From assembly GCA_021390615.1 (NCBI GenBank), contig JAJEJU010000024.1:1302001-1366000 (forward strand): a stretch of DNA of 64,000 nucleotides, written 5' to 3'. This DNA comes from Rhodanobacteraceae bacterium ZG21-1 (GTDB lineage Bacteria > Pseudomonadota > Gammaproteobacteria > Xanthomonadales > Rhodanobacteraceae). Made by a program: the position numbers and the translations under genes. Shown piece after piece: positions 1 through 9,375 of the stretch. The notes under the pieces are model-generated. The model made no database searches. It was not told the origin of the DNA and was given only the letters and a program-made list of their open reading frames with translations. Position 1 is the stretch's first letter. Every line of letters starts with the position of its first letter.

Positions 1-66
1 TGGTTTGACGCCGTGAACTGCCTGTGCTCACCATGAGCGGGACAAGACAACGAAAGGGGACGCTAG

Positions 67-465
67 ATGCCGCTAGAGCTGATCAATCCGCGCGATCTGC
101 CGACCCCGACGACGTATACGCAAGTCGTAGTCGCGAAGGGGACCAAGCTTGTCTTTGTCGCTGGCCAGGAGCCGGAAGACGTCGACGGCAAGCTGGTCGG
201 CCCCGGCGATCTGGCGGCTCAAGCCCCCCAGGTGTTCGCCAACCTGGGGCGAGCCCTTGCAGCGGCTGGCGCCTCGCCTGCACAGGTAGCGAGGATTACC
301 ATCTACGTGGTCGGTTACGAGCGCGATCGCCATCTGGCGATCATCGAAGCGGCTCGTGTGGTGTTGTTCGGCGAGCACAAGCCTGCCGACATCATCGTAG
401 GGGTCGCCTCCCTCTCGCCGGGTTATCTGGTCGAGGTGGATGCGTTCGCGGTGGTCGATGGCTAG
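67..465 (+). CDS. RidA/YjgF-family protein lacking the catalytic Arg
   Basis: 132-residue single-domain protein of the RidA (YjgF/YER057c/UK114) fold, normal length for the family. Classic RidA deaminates reactive enamine/imine intermediates from PLP enzymes and depends on one Arg in a V-A-R-L-P context. Here the corresponding segment reads V-A-S-L-S, with Ser115 in the Arg position, while the following L-V-E-V-D-A strand is conserved. This places it in the Rid subgroups without the arginine, which are not expected to have the imine deaminase activity. The ATG at 67 is preceded by an AAAGGGG ribosome binding site. No operon partner is visible; the left neighbour lies outside the window. The fold is confident, the biochemical role unknown. 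Confidence 0.9.
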   Translation: MPLELINPRDLPTPTTYTQVVVAKGTKLVFVAGQEPEDVDGKLVGPGDLAAQAPQVFANLGRALAAAGASPAQVARITIYVVGYERDRHLAIIEAARVVLFGEHKPADIIVGVASLSPGYLVEVDAFAVVDG

Positions 466-705
466 GCTCCGGCCGGTCGGCTGAATCAGCGGCTTTAGCC
501 GATGACTGGCCATGCCGGCGTTTTCCGGCGAGCCCGATCGCTGAGGGATGGAACAGGCGGCTGCTCCTGCGGATGGCAGTTACGGCGACAACGATCCATC
601 GCCAATCTCAGACCTGAAGTCGTGAGCAGTACGGCGAGCGCCTTCCTTGGCGATCGCCAACTTGCTCGCAAACAAACCCAGTGCGCAAGCTCCAACTTGG
701 CCGGC

Positions 706-2313
706 CTAATGCAGCGAAACCGTCAGCGTCGACGGCGCAGCGCTGGACGAGCTGAAGCTCAGCGGGCTGCCGGGCGGTGTCGCGCCGGCGTAGCGCAGGT
801 CCACCGTGCCGATCACCAGGGCCAGTTGCCGGCCGGCCTGGAGCTGCCAGTCGGTCGCTTCCAGCTGCAGATTGACGGCTTGCGGCGTGCCGGGCGTGGC
901 GTTGAGCACGGTGTAGGGTTTCCAGCTGATCAGCTGGCCGAGGCCGCTCAGCGGATCCACGTCGTACAGGTACGCGTACAGCGAAAGCTGGCTGCTGCTC
1001 GGTGTCACCGTGATGCGCAGGTTCGACAAGCCGGCGAGGGTCTGGCTCTTGCCGAGCACGGGCCCGGTCCAGACCGCGGCATTGGCGCGCGCGATCAGCG
1101 GCAGCGAGACGGTCAGCGGCAGATCCAACTGGGTCGCGATGCCGTTGACCAGCACCAGACCAGAGTTGGCCACGGTCGGGATGCCGCCCACGAAGCTGTA
1201 TTGCCAGCTGCCCGCGTTGCCGCTGCTCAGGCTGCCGGTGGAGGTGGGATTGAACAGGCCGAAGCTGGGATTGCCCAGGTTGTAGGTCACCGCGTTGGCC
1301 TGCACTGCATTCCAGTCCGCGTAGCTGTTCCAGCTGCCGCCCTGGGTCTGCAGCTGTATCGGCGCCTGGCGGTCGATGCCGTTGTCGATGCCCTTGAGGT
1401 AGTGATCGAACCAGGCGGTTGCCGCGGTATAGACCTCGTTGGGGAAGCCCAGCGCGCCGGTCAGTTCGGCTGTCGCGTGATCGCCGTGCGAGAACATCAG
1501 ATATTTCGGCACGCTCAGCTGGTTGTAGAAATTGACCACCTGGCTGGGCACGAAGAGGCTGTCCTCGAAGGCGTTGGCCAGAAACACCGCCGGATGGTTC
1601 TGGTTGATCTGGGCGACCTCGGTGATGGGATTGCGCGGCGCGACCACCGGCAGCAGGTCCTGCACCGCGCCGTAGAAATCCAGCCCGGCCACCGACTGGT
1701 TGACCTGCTGCATCAGCGGCCCCGGCTTGCCCAGGTAGCTGGCGACGGAGAGCAGGCCGATGCCCTGGGCACTGGGCGTCTGGTTCGCATCCAGCGAGGC
1801 CTGCAGGTCGGCCCAGGTGCTCATCGCGGCTACCGCCTTGATGCGCGGATCGTGTTCGGCGCCGAGCAGTGAGGTGCCGCCGCCGTAGGAGATGCCCGAG
1901 ATGCCGATGGCGTTCGGATCGGCCGGCGTATTCGCCAGCGCCCAGTCGATCACCGTGCTCACGTCATTGACCGTCGCCGGGCCGGCGATGTCGATCGAGC
2001 CGCACGACGGCGTGACCGAGCAGGTCAGGCCAAAGCCGCGCGAGGCGTAGCTCACCACGATGTAGCCGTCGCTCGCCCAGGTGTTGGCTGCACCGATGTA
2101 TTCGATATAGCCCAGCCCCCAGCTGGACGGCATCACGATCACCGGAAACGGCCCCTTGCCTTGCCCGGTCGGCACCGAGACATAGGCGTTCAACTGGTAG
2201 CCATCGGAGGTCGGGATGGCGTGCAGGGAACCGGGCAGGTTCTGCGCCGCGGCGGGCATCGCGGCAAACGTGGCCAGCAGGAGGATGGCCAGCAGGGATT
2301 TCAGCTTACGCAT
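706..2313 (-). CDS. Secreted X-Pro dipeptidyl-peptidase S15-like alpha/beta hydrolase
   Basis: 535-residue exported hydrolase. An N-terminal signal peptide (basic MRKLK, then a Leu/Ala-rich stretch ending in A-A-A-Q around residue 24) is followed by an alpha/beta hydrolase domain. The nucleophile elbow is G-I-S-Y-G-G, a catalytic Asp is plausible in F-E-D-S-L-F, and the His in S-H-G-D-H. A beta-rich C-terminal part (about 330-535) resembles the jelly-roll of S15/CocE proteins. The family covers X-Pro dipeptidyl peptidases, cocaine esterase and glutaryl acylases, so the substrate cannot be read from sequence. It probably acts in the periplasm or outside the cell. It stands alone, leftward, with no partner gene. 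Confidence 0.85.
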   Translation of the reverse strand: MRKLKSLLAILLLATFAAMPAAAQNLPGSLHAIPTSDGYQLNAYVSVPTGQGKGPFPVIVMPSSWGLGYIEYIGAANTWASDGYIVVSYASRGFGLTCSVTPSCGSIDIAGPATVNDVSTVIDWALANTPADPNAIGISGISYGGGTSLLGAEHDPRIKAVAAMSTWADLQASLDANQTPSAQGIGLLSVASYLGKPGPLMQQVNQSVAGLDFYGAVQDLLPVVAPRNPITEVAQINQNHPAVFLANAFEDSLFVPSQVVNFYNQLSVPKYLMFSHGDHATAELTGALGFPNEVYTAATAWFDHYLKGIDNGIDRQAPIQLQTQGGSWNSYADWNAVQANAVTYNLGNPSFGLFNPTSTGSLSSGNAGSWQYSFVGGIPTVANSGLVLVNGIATQLDLPLTVSLPLIARANAAVWTGPVLGKSQTLAGLSNLRITVTPSSSQLSLYAYLYDVDPLSGLGQLISWKPYTVLNATPGTPQAVNLQLEATDWQLQAGRQLALVIGTVDLRYAGATPPGSPLSFSSSSAAPSTLTVSLH

Positions 2314-3219
<906 letters not shown>

Positions 3220-3258
3220 TCGCTACCGGGATTTTCGGAAGCAGACCTGCGCGTTGCC

Positions 3259-4125
3259 TCAGCGCAGAAAACTCAAGGCCTGCGCGCAGGGCTGCTCGAC
3301 TTTCAAGGCAAACAAGGCGTCGGCCCGTGTGCGGCCGAGGTTGACCGCAGCAATCGGCAGGCCGAGACGCGCGGCCGCCGCAGCGAAGCGATAACCCGAG
3401 AACACCATCAGCGACGAGCCGACCACCAGCATGGCGTCGGCCTGTTGCAGGTGCTGCTGGGCCGCGTCCACCCGTGCGCGCGGCACGTTCTCGCCGAAGA
3501 ACACCACATCGGGCTTCAGCACGCCGCCGCAGTGCGCGCATGCGGGAATGTCGAAGCTGGAGAAGTCCTGCACCTCCAGATAGGCATCGCCGTCCGGGGC
3601 TTCGTTGGCTTCGAGTTCGGCCCAGTCGGGATTGCGCGCCTCCAGTTCGCCTTGGAACTCGGCGCGATCCGAGCGCCTTTCGCAGCTCATGCAGCGCACC
3701 TGATCGAGTCGCCCGTGCAGGTCGATGACCTGCCGCTGGCCGGCGCGTTGATGGAGCCCGTCCACGTTCTGAGTCAGCAGCACTTCCAATTGGCCGCGCG
3801 CTTCCAGCACTGCCAGGGCGCGATGGGTGGCATTGGGCTGGGCCTGTCCGAAGCGCCGCCAGCCGATCAGGCTGCGCGCCCAGTAGCGCTGCCGAGTGGC
3901 CTGCGCGCTCATGAAGGCCTGATAGGTCACCGGCGGCGGCCGTTTCCAGCCGCCCTGGTCGTCGCGGTAGTCGGGAATGCCGGAATCGGTGCTGCAGCCG
4001 GCGCCGGTCAGCACGAACAGGCGCCGATGGCCTTCGATAAAATCCCGCAACTGCTGCTGGGCCGCCGCTTGGTCCTGCTCCTGCAGGGCCGGGGAAGCCG
4101 ATAAAACGGGCACTTCGACGCTCAT
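3259..4125 (-). CDS. NAD-dependent protein deacylase, sirtuin family (class II-like)
   Basis: 288-residue sirtuin: it removes acyl groups from lysine while consuming NAD and releasing nicotinamide and O-acyl-ADP-ribose. Visible motifs are [14 protein letters not shown] (residues 41-54, NAD binding), T-Q-N-V-D-G-L-H (118-125), the catalytic His137 in D-L-H-G, and two Cys pairs (C-M-S-C at 145-148 and C-A-H-C) for structural zinc. The Rossmann motif is close to the SIRT4-like class II group rather than E. coli CobB. The ATG at 4125 overlaps the stop of the upstream HAD gene as ATGA, so the two are probably translationally coupled. An open frame continues upstream but only as a shadow of the neighbours. 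The nicotinamide it releases could feed the salvage genes at 6.8-9.3 kb. Confidence 0.94.
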   Translation of the reverse strand: MSVEVPVLSASPALQEQDQAAAQQQLRDFIEGHRRLFVLTGAGCSTDSGIPDYRDDQGGWKRPPPVTYQAFMSAQATRQRYWARSLIGWRRFGQAQPNATHRALAVLEARGQLEVLLTQNVDGLHQRAGQRQVIDLHGRLDQVRCMSCERRSDRAEFQGELEARNPDWAELEANEAPDGDAYLEVQDFSSFDIPACAHCGGVLKPDVVFFGENVPRARVDAAQQHLQQADAMLVVGSSLMVFSGYRFAAAAARLGLPIAAVNLGRTRADALFALKVEQPCAQALSFLR

Positions 4126-4844
4126 GCCGCCAGTGTAGCGCGCGCCGACAAGGCCGCCACGGCGGTGGGAATGCCTTGCGGCGCTTCGACGCGCAGCACG
4201 CGTGAGGAGTCGGTCGGAAAATCGGTGTCCTGCTCGTGCGCCCAGGTCACGTGGTAGGGCATGTAGACGCCCCAGCCGCCCAGCCGGCAGACCGGCGCGA
4301 TGTCGGAGCGCAGCGAATTGCCGACCATCAAAAAACGCCCGGCCTCGACGCCGCATTCCGCCAGCACGCGCCGGTAGGAGCCTTCGCTCTTCTCCGAGAC
4401 GATCTCGATCCGATGGAACAGCTCGGCCAGCCCGCTGCTCGCCACCTTGTGCTCCTGATGCATCAGGTCGCCCTTGGTGATCAACACGACGCGGTGATGC
4501 TCGGCCACGGCCTCGACTGCCGCGCGGATACCTGGCAGCAGTTCCACCGGATGCGCCAGCACCTGCTTGCCGATGGCGATGATGCGATGCAGGTCGACGG
4601 CGCTGATCTTGCCGCCGGTGATCTCGATCGCCGCTTCGAGCAGGGACAGGGTCATGCCCTTGGCGCCGTAGCCGAACAAGGCGAGATTGCTGCGCTCGGC
4701 CGCCAGCAGCCGTTCCTGCAGATGCAGGTCGGCCAGGTCGACGTAGCCGGCGACGATGCGCTCGAACTCGGTGTGGGCTTCCTGGTAGTAACCCTCGCTG
4801 TGCCACAGCGTATCGTCGCCGTCGAAGCCCACCAGTTCGATCAC
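4122..4844 (-). CDS. HAD-superfamily hydrolase (phosphatase-like)
   Basis: About 240-residue haloacid-dehalogenase-type hydrolase. Motif I is G-F-D-G-D-D-T-L-W (nucleophile Asp and general acid Asp), motif II Thr is in V-V-L-I-T-K-G-D, and the motif III/IV region is V-G-N-S-L-R-S-D-I, with a helical cap between motifs I and II. This is the family of small phosphatases such as YjjG; the substrate is not predictable. I favour the GTG start at 4844 because homologs start just before the I-E-L-V-G-F-D-G-D strand and a GGA-type site precedes it. An ATG at 4889 would add 15 residues of unlikely sequence. Its stop overlaps the sirtuin start (ATGA). Confidence 0.88.
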   Translation of the reverse strand: MIELVGFDGDDTLWHSEGYYQEAHTEFERIVAGYVDLADLHLQERLLAAERSNLALFGYGAKGMTLSLLEAAIEITGGKISAVDLHRIIAIGKQVLAHPVELLPGIRAAVEAVAEHHRVVLITKGDLMHQEHKVASSGLAELFHRIEIVSEKSEGSYRRVLAECGVEAGRFLMVGNSLRSDIAPVCRLGGWGVYMPYHVTWAHEQDTDFPTDSSRVLRVEAPQGIPTAVAALSARATLAA

Positions 4845-4913
4845 GTTGTCCGTCCATCGGCAAAAACCAGGCCGATACGATAGCAGCATGGCTTTCGAGG
4901 CCGAAGCGAGGAC

Positions 4914-5612
4914 TCAATCGCGATGACGGTCCGGCAGCACCACGGTCACCGCACCGACGCCTTCGACGGCGCGACAGGCTTCGACCACGCGATCGAGCCT
5001 GGCCGGTCCGATCGCGTTGGTGAAGCGCACATCGGCCAGTTCGCGCCCGCCGGATTGCCGACGCAGCACGATCTGCCGTACCGGCACATGCAGGCCGTCC
5101 AGGGCGTGTTCGAGGGTGGCCAGAGCGACGCCGCCCTGCAGCTCGATACGCAAGGCTGCCGGTTGCCTGCGTGGCTTGATGAAGCGTTGTTCCAGCGGTT
5201 TCAGCAAGGCCAGGATCGTCCACAGAATGACCGTGGCCGTGATCGCCGCCGCGAACATGCCGCTGCCTGCCGCCAGGCCGACCGCGGCGACGGCCCAGAT
5301 GCCGGCGGCCGTGGTCAAGCCGCGAACTACCTGTTCCTTGGGCAGTACCAAGATGGTGCCGGCGCCCAGGAAACCGATGCCGCTGATCACCTGGGCGGCG
5401 ATACGCGAAGGATCGAGCACCACGTGCTCGTAGGTGAGCGCGTGCTGGAAACCGTAGGCGGATACGATCATCGCCAGCGCGGCGCCCACGCTCACCAGCA
5501 TGTGCGTGCGCAGGCCGGCGGCCCACTCGAGCCGGCCGCGATTGACGCCGATCACGGCGCCGAGCAGCGCTGCCGTGAGCAGGCGCCAGATCACTTCGGA
5601 CAAACTGATCAC
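4914..5612 (-). CDS. MgtC/SapB-family inner-membrane protein
   Basis: 232 residues. The N-terminal half carries the MgtC/SapB membrane domain with hallmark segments G-A-V-I-G-V-N-R-G, A-G-L-R-T-H-M-L-V-S-V-G, G-I-G-F-L-G-A-G-T-I and V-R-G-L-T-T-A-A-G-I-W-A. About four to five membrane helices are followed by a soluble C-terminal domain of roughly 80 residues, ACT-like in appearance. MgtC proteins inhibit the F1F0 ATP synthase and help adaptation to low magnesium in intracellular pathogens, while many environmental copies have unknown roles. It heads the leftward group MgtC - HAD - sirtuin with a gap of about 70 bases to the HAD start. No magnesium riboswitch or leader could be recognised upstream. 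Confidence 0.92.
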   Translation of the reverse strand: MISLSEVIWRLLTAALLGAVIGVNRGRLEWAAGLRTHMLVSVGAALAMIVSAYGFQHALTYEHVVLDPSRIAAQVISGIGFLGAGTILVLPKEQVVRGLTTAAGIWAVAAVGLAAGSGMFAAAITATVILWTILALLKPLEQRFIKPRRQPAALRIELQGGVALATLEHALDGLHVPVRQIVLRRQSGGRELADVRFTNAIGPARLDRVVEACRAVEGVGAVTVVLPDRHRD

Positions 5613-5773
5613 GGGCGGCAGATTCCTCTCTGGCTAAAGACGGCAGCCGCGCCGATTCCGATCGGAACAGCGGCATGGCAGTGCCACTCTGCGCCTCGGC
5701 GGTTCACGACTGCGTCAAGCCGCGGTGCTGGCTTATGCTTGCGCGACCCTCCGTTCTGCTTGGGAAGATCGAC

Positions 5774-6445
5774 ATGCACGTGCTTATCTTCGGCGCCTCC
5801 GGCATGGTCGGGCAGGGCGTGCTGCGCGAATGCCTGCAGGCGCCCGACGTGCAAAAGGTCACCACGGTGGGCCGCAGCCCGATCGGCATGCAGGATGCCA
5901 AGCTGCATGACCTGGTCCTGCCGGATCTGAGCGATTGCCGCGGGCACGAAGCCGAACTGCAGGGCTACGATGCCTGCTTCTTCTGCCTGGGCGTTTCGTC
6001 GGCGGGCATGAGCGAGGCCGACTACACCCGGCTTACCTACGATCTCACCTTGGCGGCGGCGCAAGTATTGGCTCGCCTAAACCCGCAGATGACCTTCGTC
6101 TATGTGTCCGGCGCAGGCACCGACAGCAGCGAACAAGGGCGCTCGATGTGGGCGCGGGTCAAGGGTCGCACTGAGAATGCGCTGTTGCGGCTGCCGTTCA
6201 AGGCGGTTTACCTGTTCCGCCCAGGCGTGATCCAGCCGCTGCACGGCGCGCGCTCCAAGACATCCTCCTACCGCTGGTTCTACAGCCTGACGCGGCCGCT
6301 GCTGCCGCTGCTGCGTGCACTGTTCCCCGGCGCCGTGCTCAGCACCGAAGTGGTCGGCCGGGCCATGCTGCAGGTGGCTCGCCACGGTGCGCCTCAACCG
6401 GTGCTGGAAGCGCGCGATCTATCGCGACTGGGGCAAGCGGCCTGA
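5774..6445 (+). CDS. NAD(P)-binding Rossmann-fold protein (atypical SDR, TIP30/HTATIP2-like)
   Basis: 223 residues with a clear N-terminal dinucleotide-binding motif (V-L-I-F-G-A-S-G-M-V-G-Q-G) and a C-F-F-C-L-G-V-S-S-A strand/loop typical of the atypical short-chain dehydrogenases related to HTATIP2/TIP30 and YbjT. The classical YxxxK pair is not obvious; the corresponding region reads M-W-A-R-V-K-G-R-T-E-N, retaining the Lys. These proteins bind NAD(P)H and are often regulators or uncharacterised reductases. ATG 5774 follows a GGGAAG site at good spacing; the frame is open upstream but without homology. Monocistronic and divergent from the MgtC gene. Confidence 0.87.
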   Translation: MHVLIFGASGMVGQGVLRECLQAPDVQKVTTVGRSPIGMQDAKLHDLVLPDLSDCRGHEAELQGYDACFFCLGVSSAGMSEADYTRLTYDLTLAAAQVLARLNPQMTFVYVSGAGTDSSEQGRSMWARVKGRTENALLRLPFKAVYLFRPGVIQPLHGARSKTSSYRWFYSLTRPLLPLLRALFPGAVLSTEVVGRAMLQVARHGAPQPVLEARDLSRLGQAA

Positions 6446-6506
6446 GCCGTACGCCTGCAGTTGGAGCAGGCGATGCCTGTTCCGCTGCCGGACGGGCGCA
6501 GGTAAC

Positions 6507-6716
6507 ATGCGCGAAATTTCCAAGGCCCGGGCCATGATCAAGACGATCACTACAGATTCCGACGCCGCCGCCGGAGAACTTGCCGATGCCGCCATACCGG
6601 CATCGGCCATGCACCATCCCAAGCATTGCGTGCTCGATACGCTGGAAACGGCCGCGCTCGACGAGCTCCAGCACGAGGCCGCGCTGCGCGACTCGGCGCT
6701 GCGCCCGCCGCGCTGA
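6507..6716 (+). CDS. Small hypothetical protein
   Basis: Possible 69-residue protein (or 60 residues from ATG 6534) in the short gap between the Rossmann protein and the NAD salvage genes. It is acidic and Ala-rich with two H-H-P-K-H / L-D-E-L-Q-H-E segments. No family is recognised and the ribosome binding site is weak. It could be a real small gene upstream of nadM or chance coding in GC-rich DNA. Confidence 0.35.
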   Translation: MREISKARAMIKTITTDSDAAAGELADAAIPASAMHHPKHCVLDTLETAALDELQHEAALRDSALRPPR

Positions 6717-6807
6717 TCGCTGGCCGTTGACTCCGCCGCCAGGCGGCGTAGCATGCGCGCCAGTCGCGGGATAGACCCGCGGCAGCCAACTACCGTGAGG
6801 GAGCCTC

Positions 6808-7857
6808 ATGGATTTCGATTATCTGGTCTTCATCGGCCGCTTCGAGCCTTTTCATCTCGGCCATGCCGCCGTCGCCCGCCATGCCCTGCAGCATGCGCGC
6901 AAACTCATCCTCCTGGTCGGTTCGGCCGACACGCCGCGCAGCCTGCGCGATCCGTGGACCGTGGCCGAGCGCAGCGTGATGATCCGCGCCGCTCTCGAAG
7001 ACGAGAGCGCACGCCTGATCGTGTCGCCGCTGCGCGATCATCTGTACAACGAAGCGCAGTGGATCGGCGCCGTGCAGCGTGCCGTGGCCGAAGCCGTGCG
7101 CCGCGACGGCGCCGACGGCGAGGTGCGCATTGGCCTGATCGGCCAGGACAAGGACGCCAGCAGCTATTACCTACAGGAATTCCCGCAGTGGCCGCTGCTG
7201 GACATCCGCCATACCGACACCTTGTCGGCCACCGAACTGCGACGTTATCTGTTCGAGGCGGCCAACGAAGAGGGTCACGGCGCCTTGCGCATGCTGCAGG
7301 CCAATGTGCCGCCGGCGGTGTTCGAGATGATCGAGGCCTTCCGCAAGCACTCGCCCGCCTACACGCAGCTGGCGGCCGAATACCGCTTCATCCAGGGTTA
7401 TCTGGCGTCCTGGGCTTCTGCGCCATATCCGCCGACCTTCGTGACCGCCGATGCGGTGGTGGTGCATTCCGGCCATGTGCTGCTGGTGCGCCGCCGCGCC
7501 GAGCCGGGCAGGGGATTGTGGGCGCTGCCCGGGGGCTTCGTGCGCCAGGAGGAGACGGTTCTCGCCGCCTGCCTGCGCGAACTGCGCGAGGAAGCGCGCC
7601 TGAAACTACCGCTGCCCGTGCTGAAGGGCTCGATCAAGGCTCAGCAGGTGTTCGATCATCCGCGTCGTTCGCTGCGCGGACGCACCATCACCCATGCCTT
7701 TCATTTCGAGTTTCCCGGCGGCGAGCTGCCCGCGGTGCGCGGCGGTGACGATGCCGACAAGGCACGCTGGTTCCCGTTGAGCGAAGCGCTCGAGATGGGC
7801 GCGCAACTGTTCGAAGATCATCTCGCTATCCTGGAATTCTTCCTGGGCCGCGGCTGA
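6808..7857 (+). CDS. nadM: Bifunctional nicotinamide-nucleotide adenylyltransferase / Nudix hydrolase
   Basis: 349-residue fusion. Residues about 1-180 form a NadM-type nucleotidyltransferase with G-R-F-E-P-F-H-L-G-H (HxGH at 16-19) and a D-T-L-S-A-T-E-L-R-R-Y segment that serves as the second nucleotide-binding motif; it adenylates nicotinamide mononucleotide to NAD. Residues about 200-349 form a Nudix domain with box G-G-F-V-R-Q-E-E...R-E-L-R-E-E-A, normally acting on ADP-ribose. The architecture matches the Slr0787/Francisella NadM-Nudix group. ATG 6808 follows a strong GAGGGAG site. It is 55 bases ahead of the nicotinamide phosphoribosyltransferase and surely co-transcribed, giving nicotinamide to NMN to NAD in two steps. 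Confidence 0.95.
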   Translation: MDFDYLVFIGRFEPFHLGHAAVARHALQHARKLILLVGSADTPRSLRDPWTVAERSVMIRAALEDESARLIVSPLRDHLYNEAQWIGAVQRAVAEAVRRDGADGEVRIGLIGQDKDASSYYLQEFPQWPLLDIRHTDTLSATELRRYLFEAANEEGHGALRMLQANVPPAVFEMIEAFRKHSPAYTQLAAEYRFIQGYLASWASAPYPPTFVTADAVVVHSGHVLLVRRRAEPGRGLWALPGGFVRQEETVLAACLRELREEARLKLPLPVLKGSIKAQQVFDHPRRSLRGRTITHAFHFEFPGGELPAVRGGDDADKARWFPLSEALEMGAQLFEDHLAILEFFLGRG

Positions 7858-7912
7858 TCCCATCCGTCGGCGGATAGACCGCCGGCTTTCCCGACGCGAA
7901 GGAGCTTCCGTC

Positions 7913-9331
7913 ATGCAAGATTTCGACAACCCCATCCTCGATACCGACAGCTACAAGGCCAGCCACTGGCTGCAGTATCCGCCCGGCATCGACAAGACCT
8001 TCTTCTACGTGGAATCGCGCGGCGGCGTGTACGACCGCACGCTGTTCTTCGGCCTGCAGGCCATCCTCAAGCAGTCCTTCGGACGTCCGCTGCGCCATGC
8101 CGACGTCGACGAGGCCAGCGAGTTCTTCGCCGGGCACGGCGAGCCGTTCAACGAGCCAGGCTGGCGCCGCATCGTCGACGAGCACGGCGGCCACCTGCCG
8201 TTGAAGATTCGCGCCGTCGCCGAGGGCAGTGTGGTGCCGACTCACCAGGCGCTGGTGACCATCGAGTCCACCGATCCGCAGGCGTTCTGGCTGCCCAGCT
8301 ATCTGGAAACTCAGCTGCTGCGCCTGTGGTATCCGGTCACCGTGGCCACCATCAGCTGGCAGCTCAAGCAGCTGATCCGCGGCTTCCTGCTGCAGAGCAG
8401 CGACGAGCCCGAGGCGCAGCTGCCGTTCAAGCTGCACGACTTCGGCTCGCGCGGCGTGTCCAGCGCCGAATCCGCCGCGCTGGGCGGTATGTCGCATCTG
8501 GTCAATTTCCGCGGCACCGACACCGTGCTCGGCGTGCTGGCGGCCCGCCGCTACTACGGCGAGCCGATGGCCGGCTATTCGATTCCCGCTGCCGAGCACA
8601 GCACCATCACCAGCTGGGGACGCGAGCGCGAAGTCGACGCCTACCGCAACATGCTGGCGCAGTTCGCCAAGCCCGGCAGCCTGGTGGCCGTGGTGTCGGA
8701 CAGCTACGACATCTATCGCGCCATCGCCGAGCACTGGGGCAAGAGCCTGCGCGATGAGGTGATCCGCTCCGGCGCCACCCTGGTGGTGCGGCCGGACTCC
8801 GGCGATCCGGCCGAGGTGGTGATGCGCAGTCTGGAGCTGCTCGACCAGGCCTTCGGCAGCACGCTCAACGGCAAGGGTTACAAGCTGCTCAAGCACGTCC
8901 GCGTGATCCAGGGCGACGGCGTGAACCCGCAGAGCATCCGCGCCATCCTGGAGCGCGTGGTGGCAGCCGGTTTCGCTGCCGACAACATCGGCTTCGGCAT
9001 GGGCGGGGCACTGCTGCAGCAGATGAATCGCGATACGCAGAAGTTCGCCCTGAAGTGTTCCGCAGCGCGCGTGCAGGGACGCTGGATCGACGTCTACAAG
9101 GACCCGGTCACCGATGCCGGCAAGACCTCGCAGCGCGGACGGCTGACCTTGCTGCGCCATCGCGACGATGGCAGCTACCGCACTGTGGCGATTCCCGAAG
9201 GCGTCGACGATGCCGAGGCCATGACCCTGCCGGCAGGCTGGGAGCACGCCATGCAGACAGTGTGGGAGAACGGCCGCCTGCTGCGCGACTGGAGCTTCGC
9301 CGAGGTGCGTGCGCGCAGCGAGCAGGCCTAG
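7913..9331 (+). CDS. nadV: Nicotinamide phosphoribosyltransferase
   Basis: 472-residue enzyme of the NAMPT/NadV family: nicotinamide plus PRPP gives nicotinamide mononucleotide. The N-terminus (N-P-I-L-D-T-D-S-Y-K-A-S-H, then Y-V-E-S-R-G-G) is diagnostic. Further family motifs are H-D-F-G-S-R-G-V-S-S and S-V-V-S-D-S-Y-D-I-type (here V-V-S-D-S-Y-D-I-Y), V-R-P-D-S-G-D-P and I-G-F-G-M-G-G-A-L-L-Q. Length is normal. A strong GAAGGAG site precedes ATG 7913. Directly downstream of the NadM-Nudix gene, it completes a nicotinamide salvage route that bypasses deamidation to nicotinate. Codon use and GC match the neighbours, so no recent transfer is evident. Confidence 0.96.
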   Translation: MQDFDNPILDTDSYKASHWLQYPPGIDKTFFYVESRGGVYDRTLFFGLQAILKQSFGRPLRHADVDEASEFFAGHGEPFNEPGWRRIVDEHGGHLPLKIRAVAEGSVVPTHQALVTIESTDPQAFWLPSYLETQLLRLWYPVTVATISWQLKQLIRGFLLQSSDEPEAQLPFKLHDFGSRGVSSAESAALGGMSHLVNFRGTDTVLGVLAARRYYGEPMAGYSIPAAEHSTITSWGREREVDAYRNMLAQFAKPGSLVAVVSDSYDIYRAIAEHWGKSLRDEVIRSGATLVVRPDSGDPAEVVMRSLELLDQAFGSTLNGKGYKLLKHVRVIQGDGVNPQSIRAILERVVAAGFAADNIGFGMGGALLQQMNRDTQKFALKCSAARVQGRWIDVYKDPVTDAGKTSQRGRLTLLRHRDDGSYRTVAIPEGVDDAEAMTLPAGWEHAMQTVWENGRLLRDWSFAEVRARSEQA

Positions 9332-9375
9332 CCGCAGGCCTGCCGGTACGCGCGGCCTGCTCAGTCCCGGCGTCC

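Noticed and set aside
3259-5676. 805-residue leftward frame joining sirtuin, HAD and MgtC regions
   Set aside because: Only its C-terminal 288 residues (sirtuin) are real; the rest is the wrong frame of the HAD and MgtC genes, both of which have good families in other frames.
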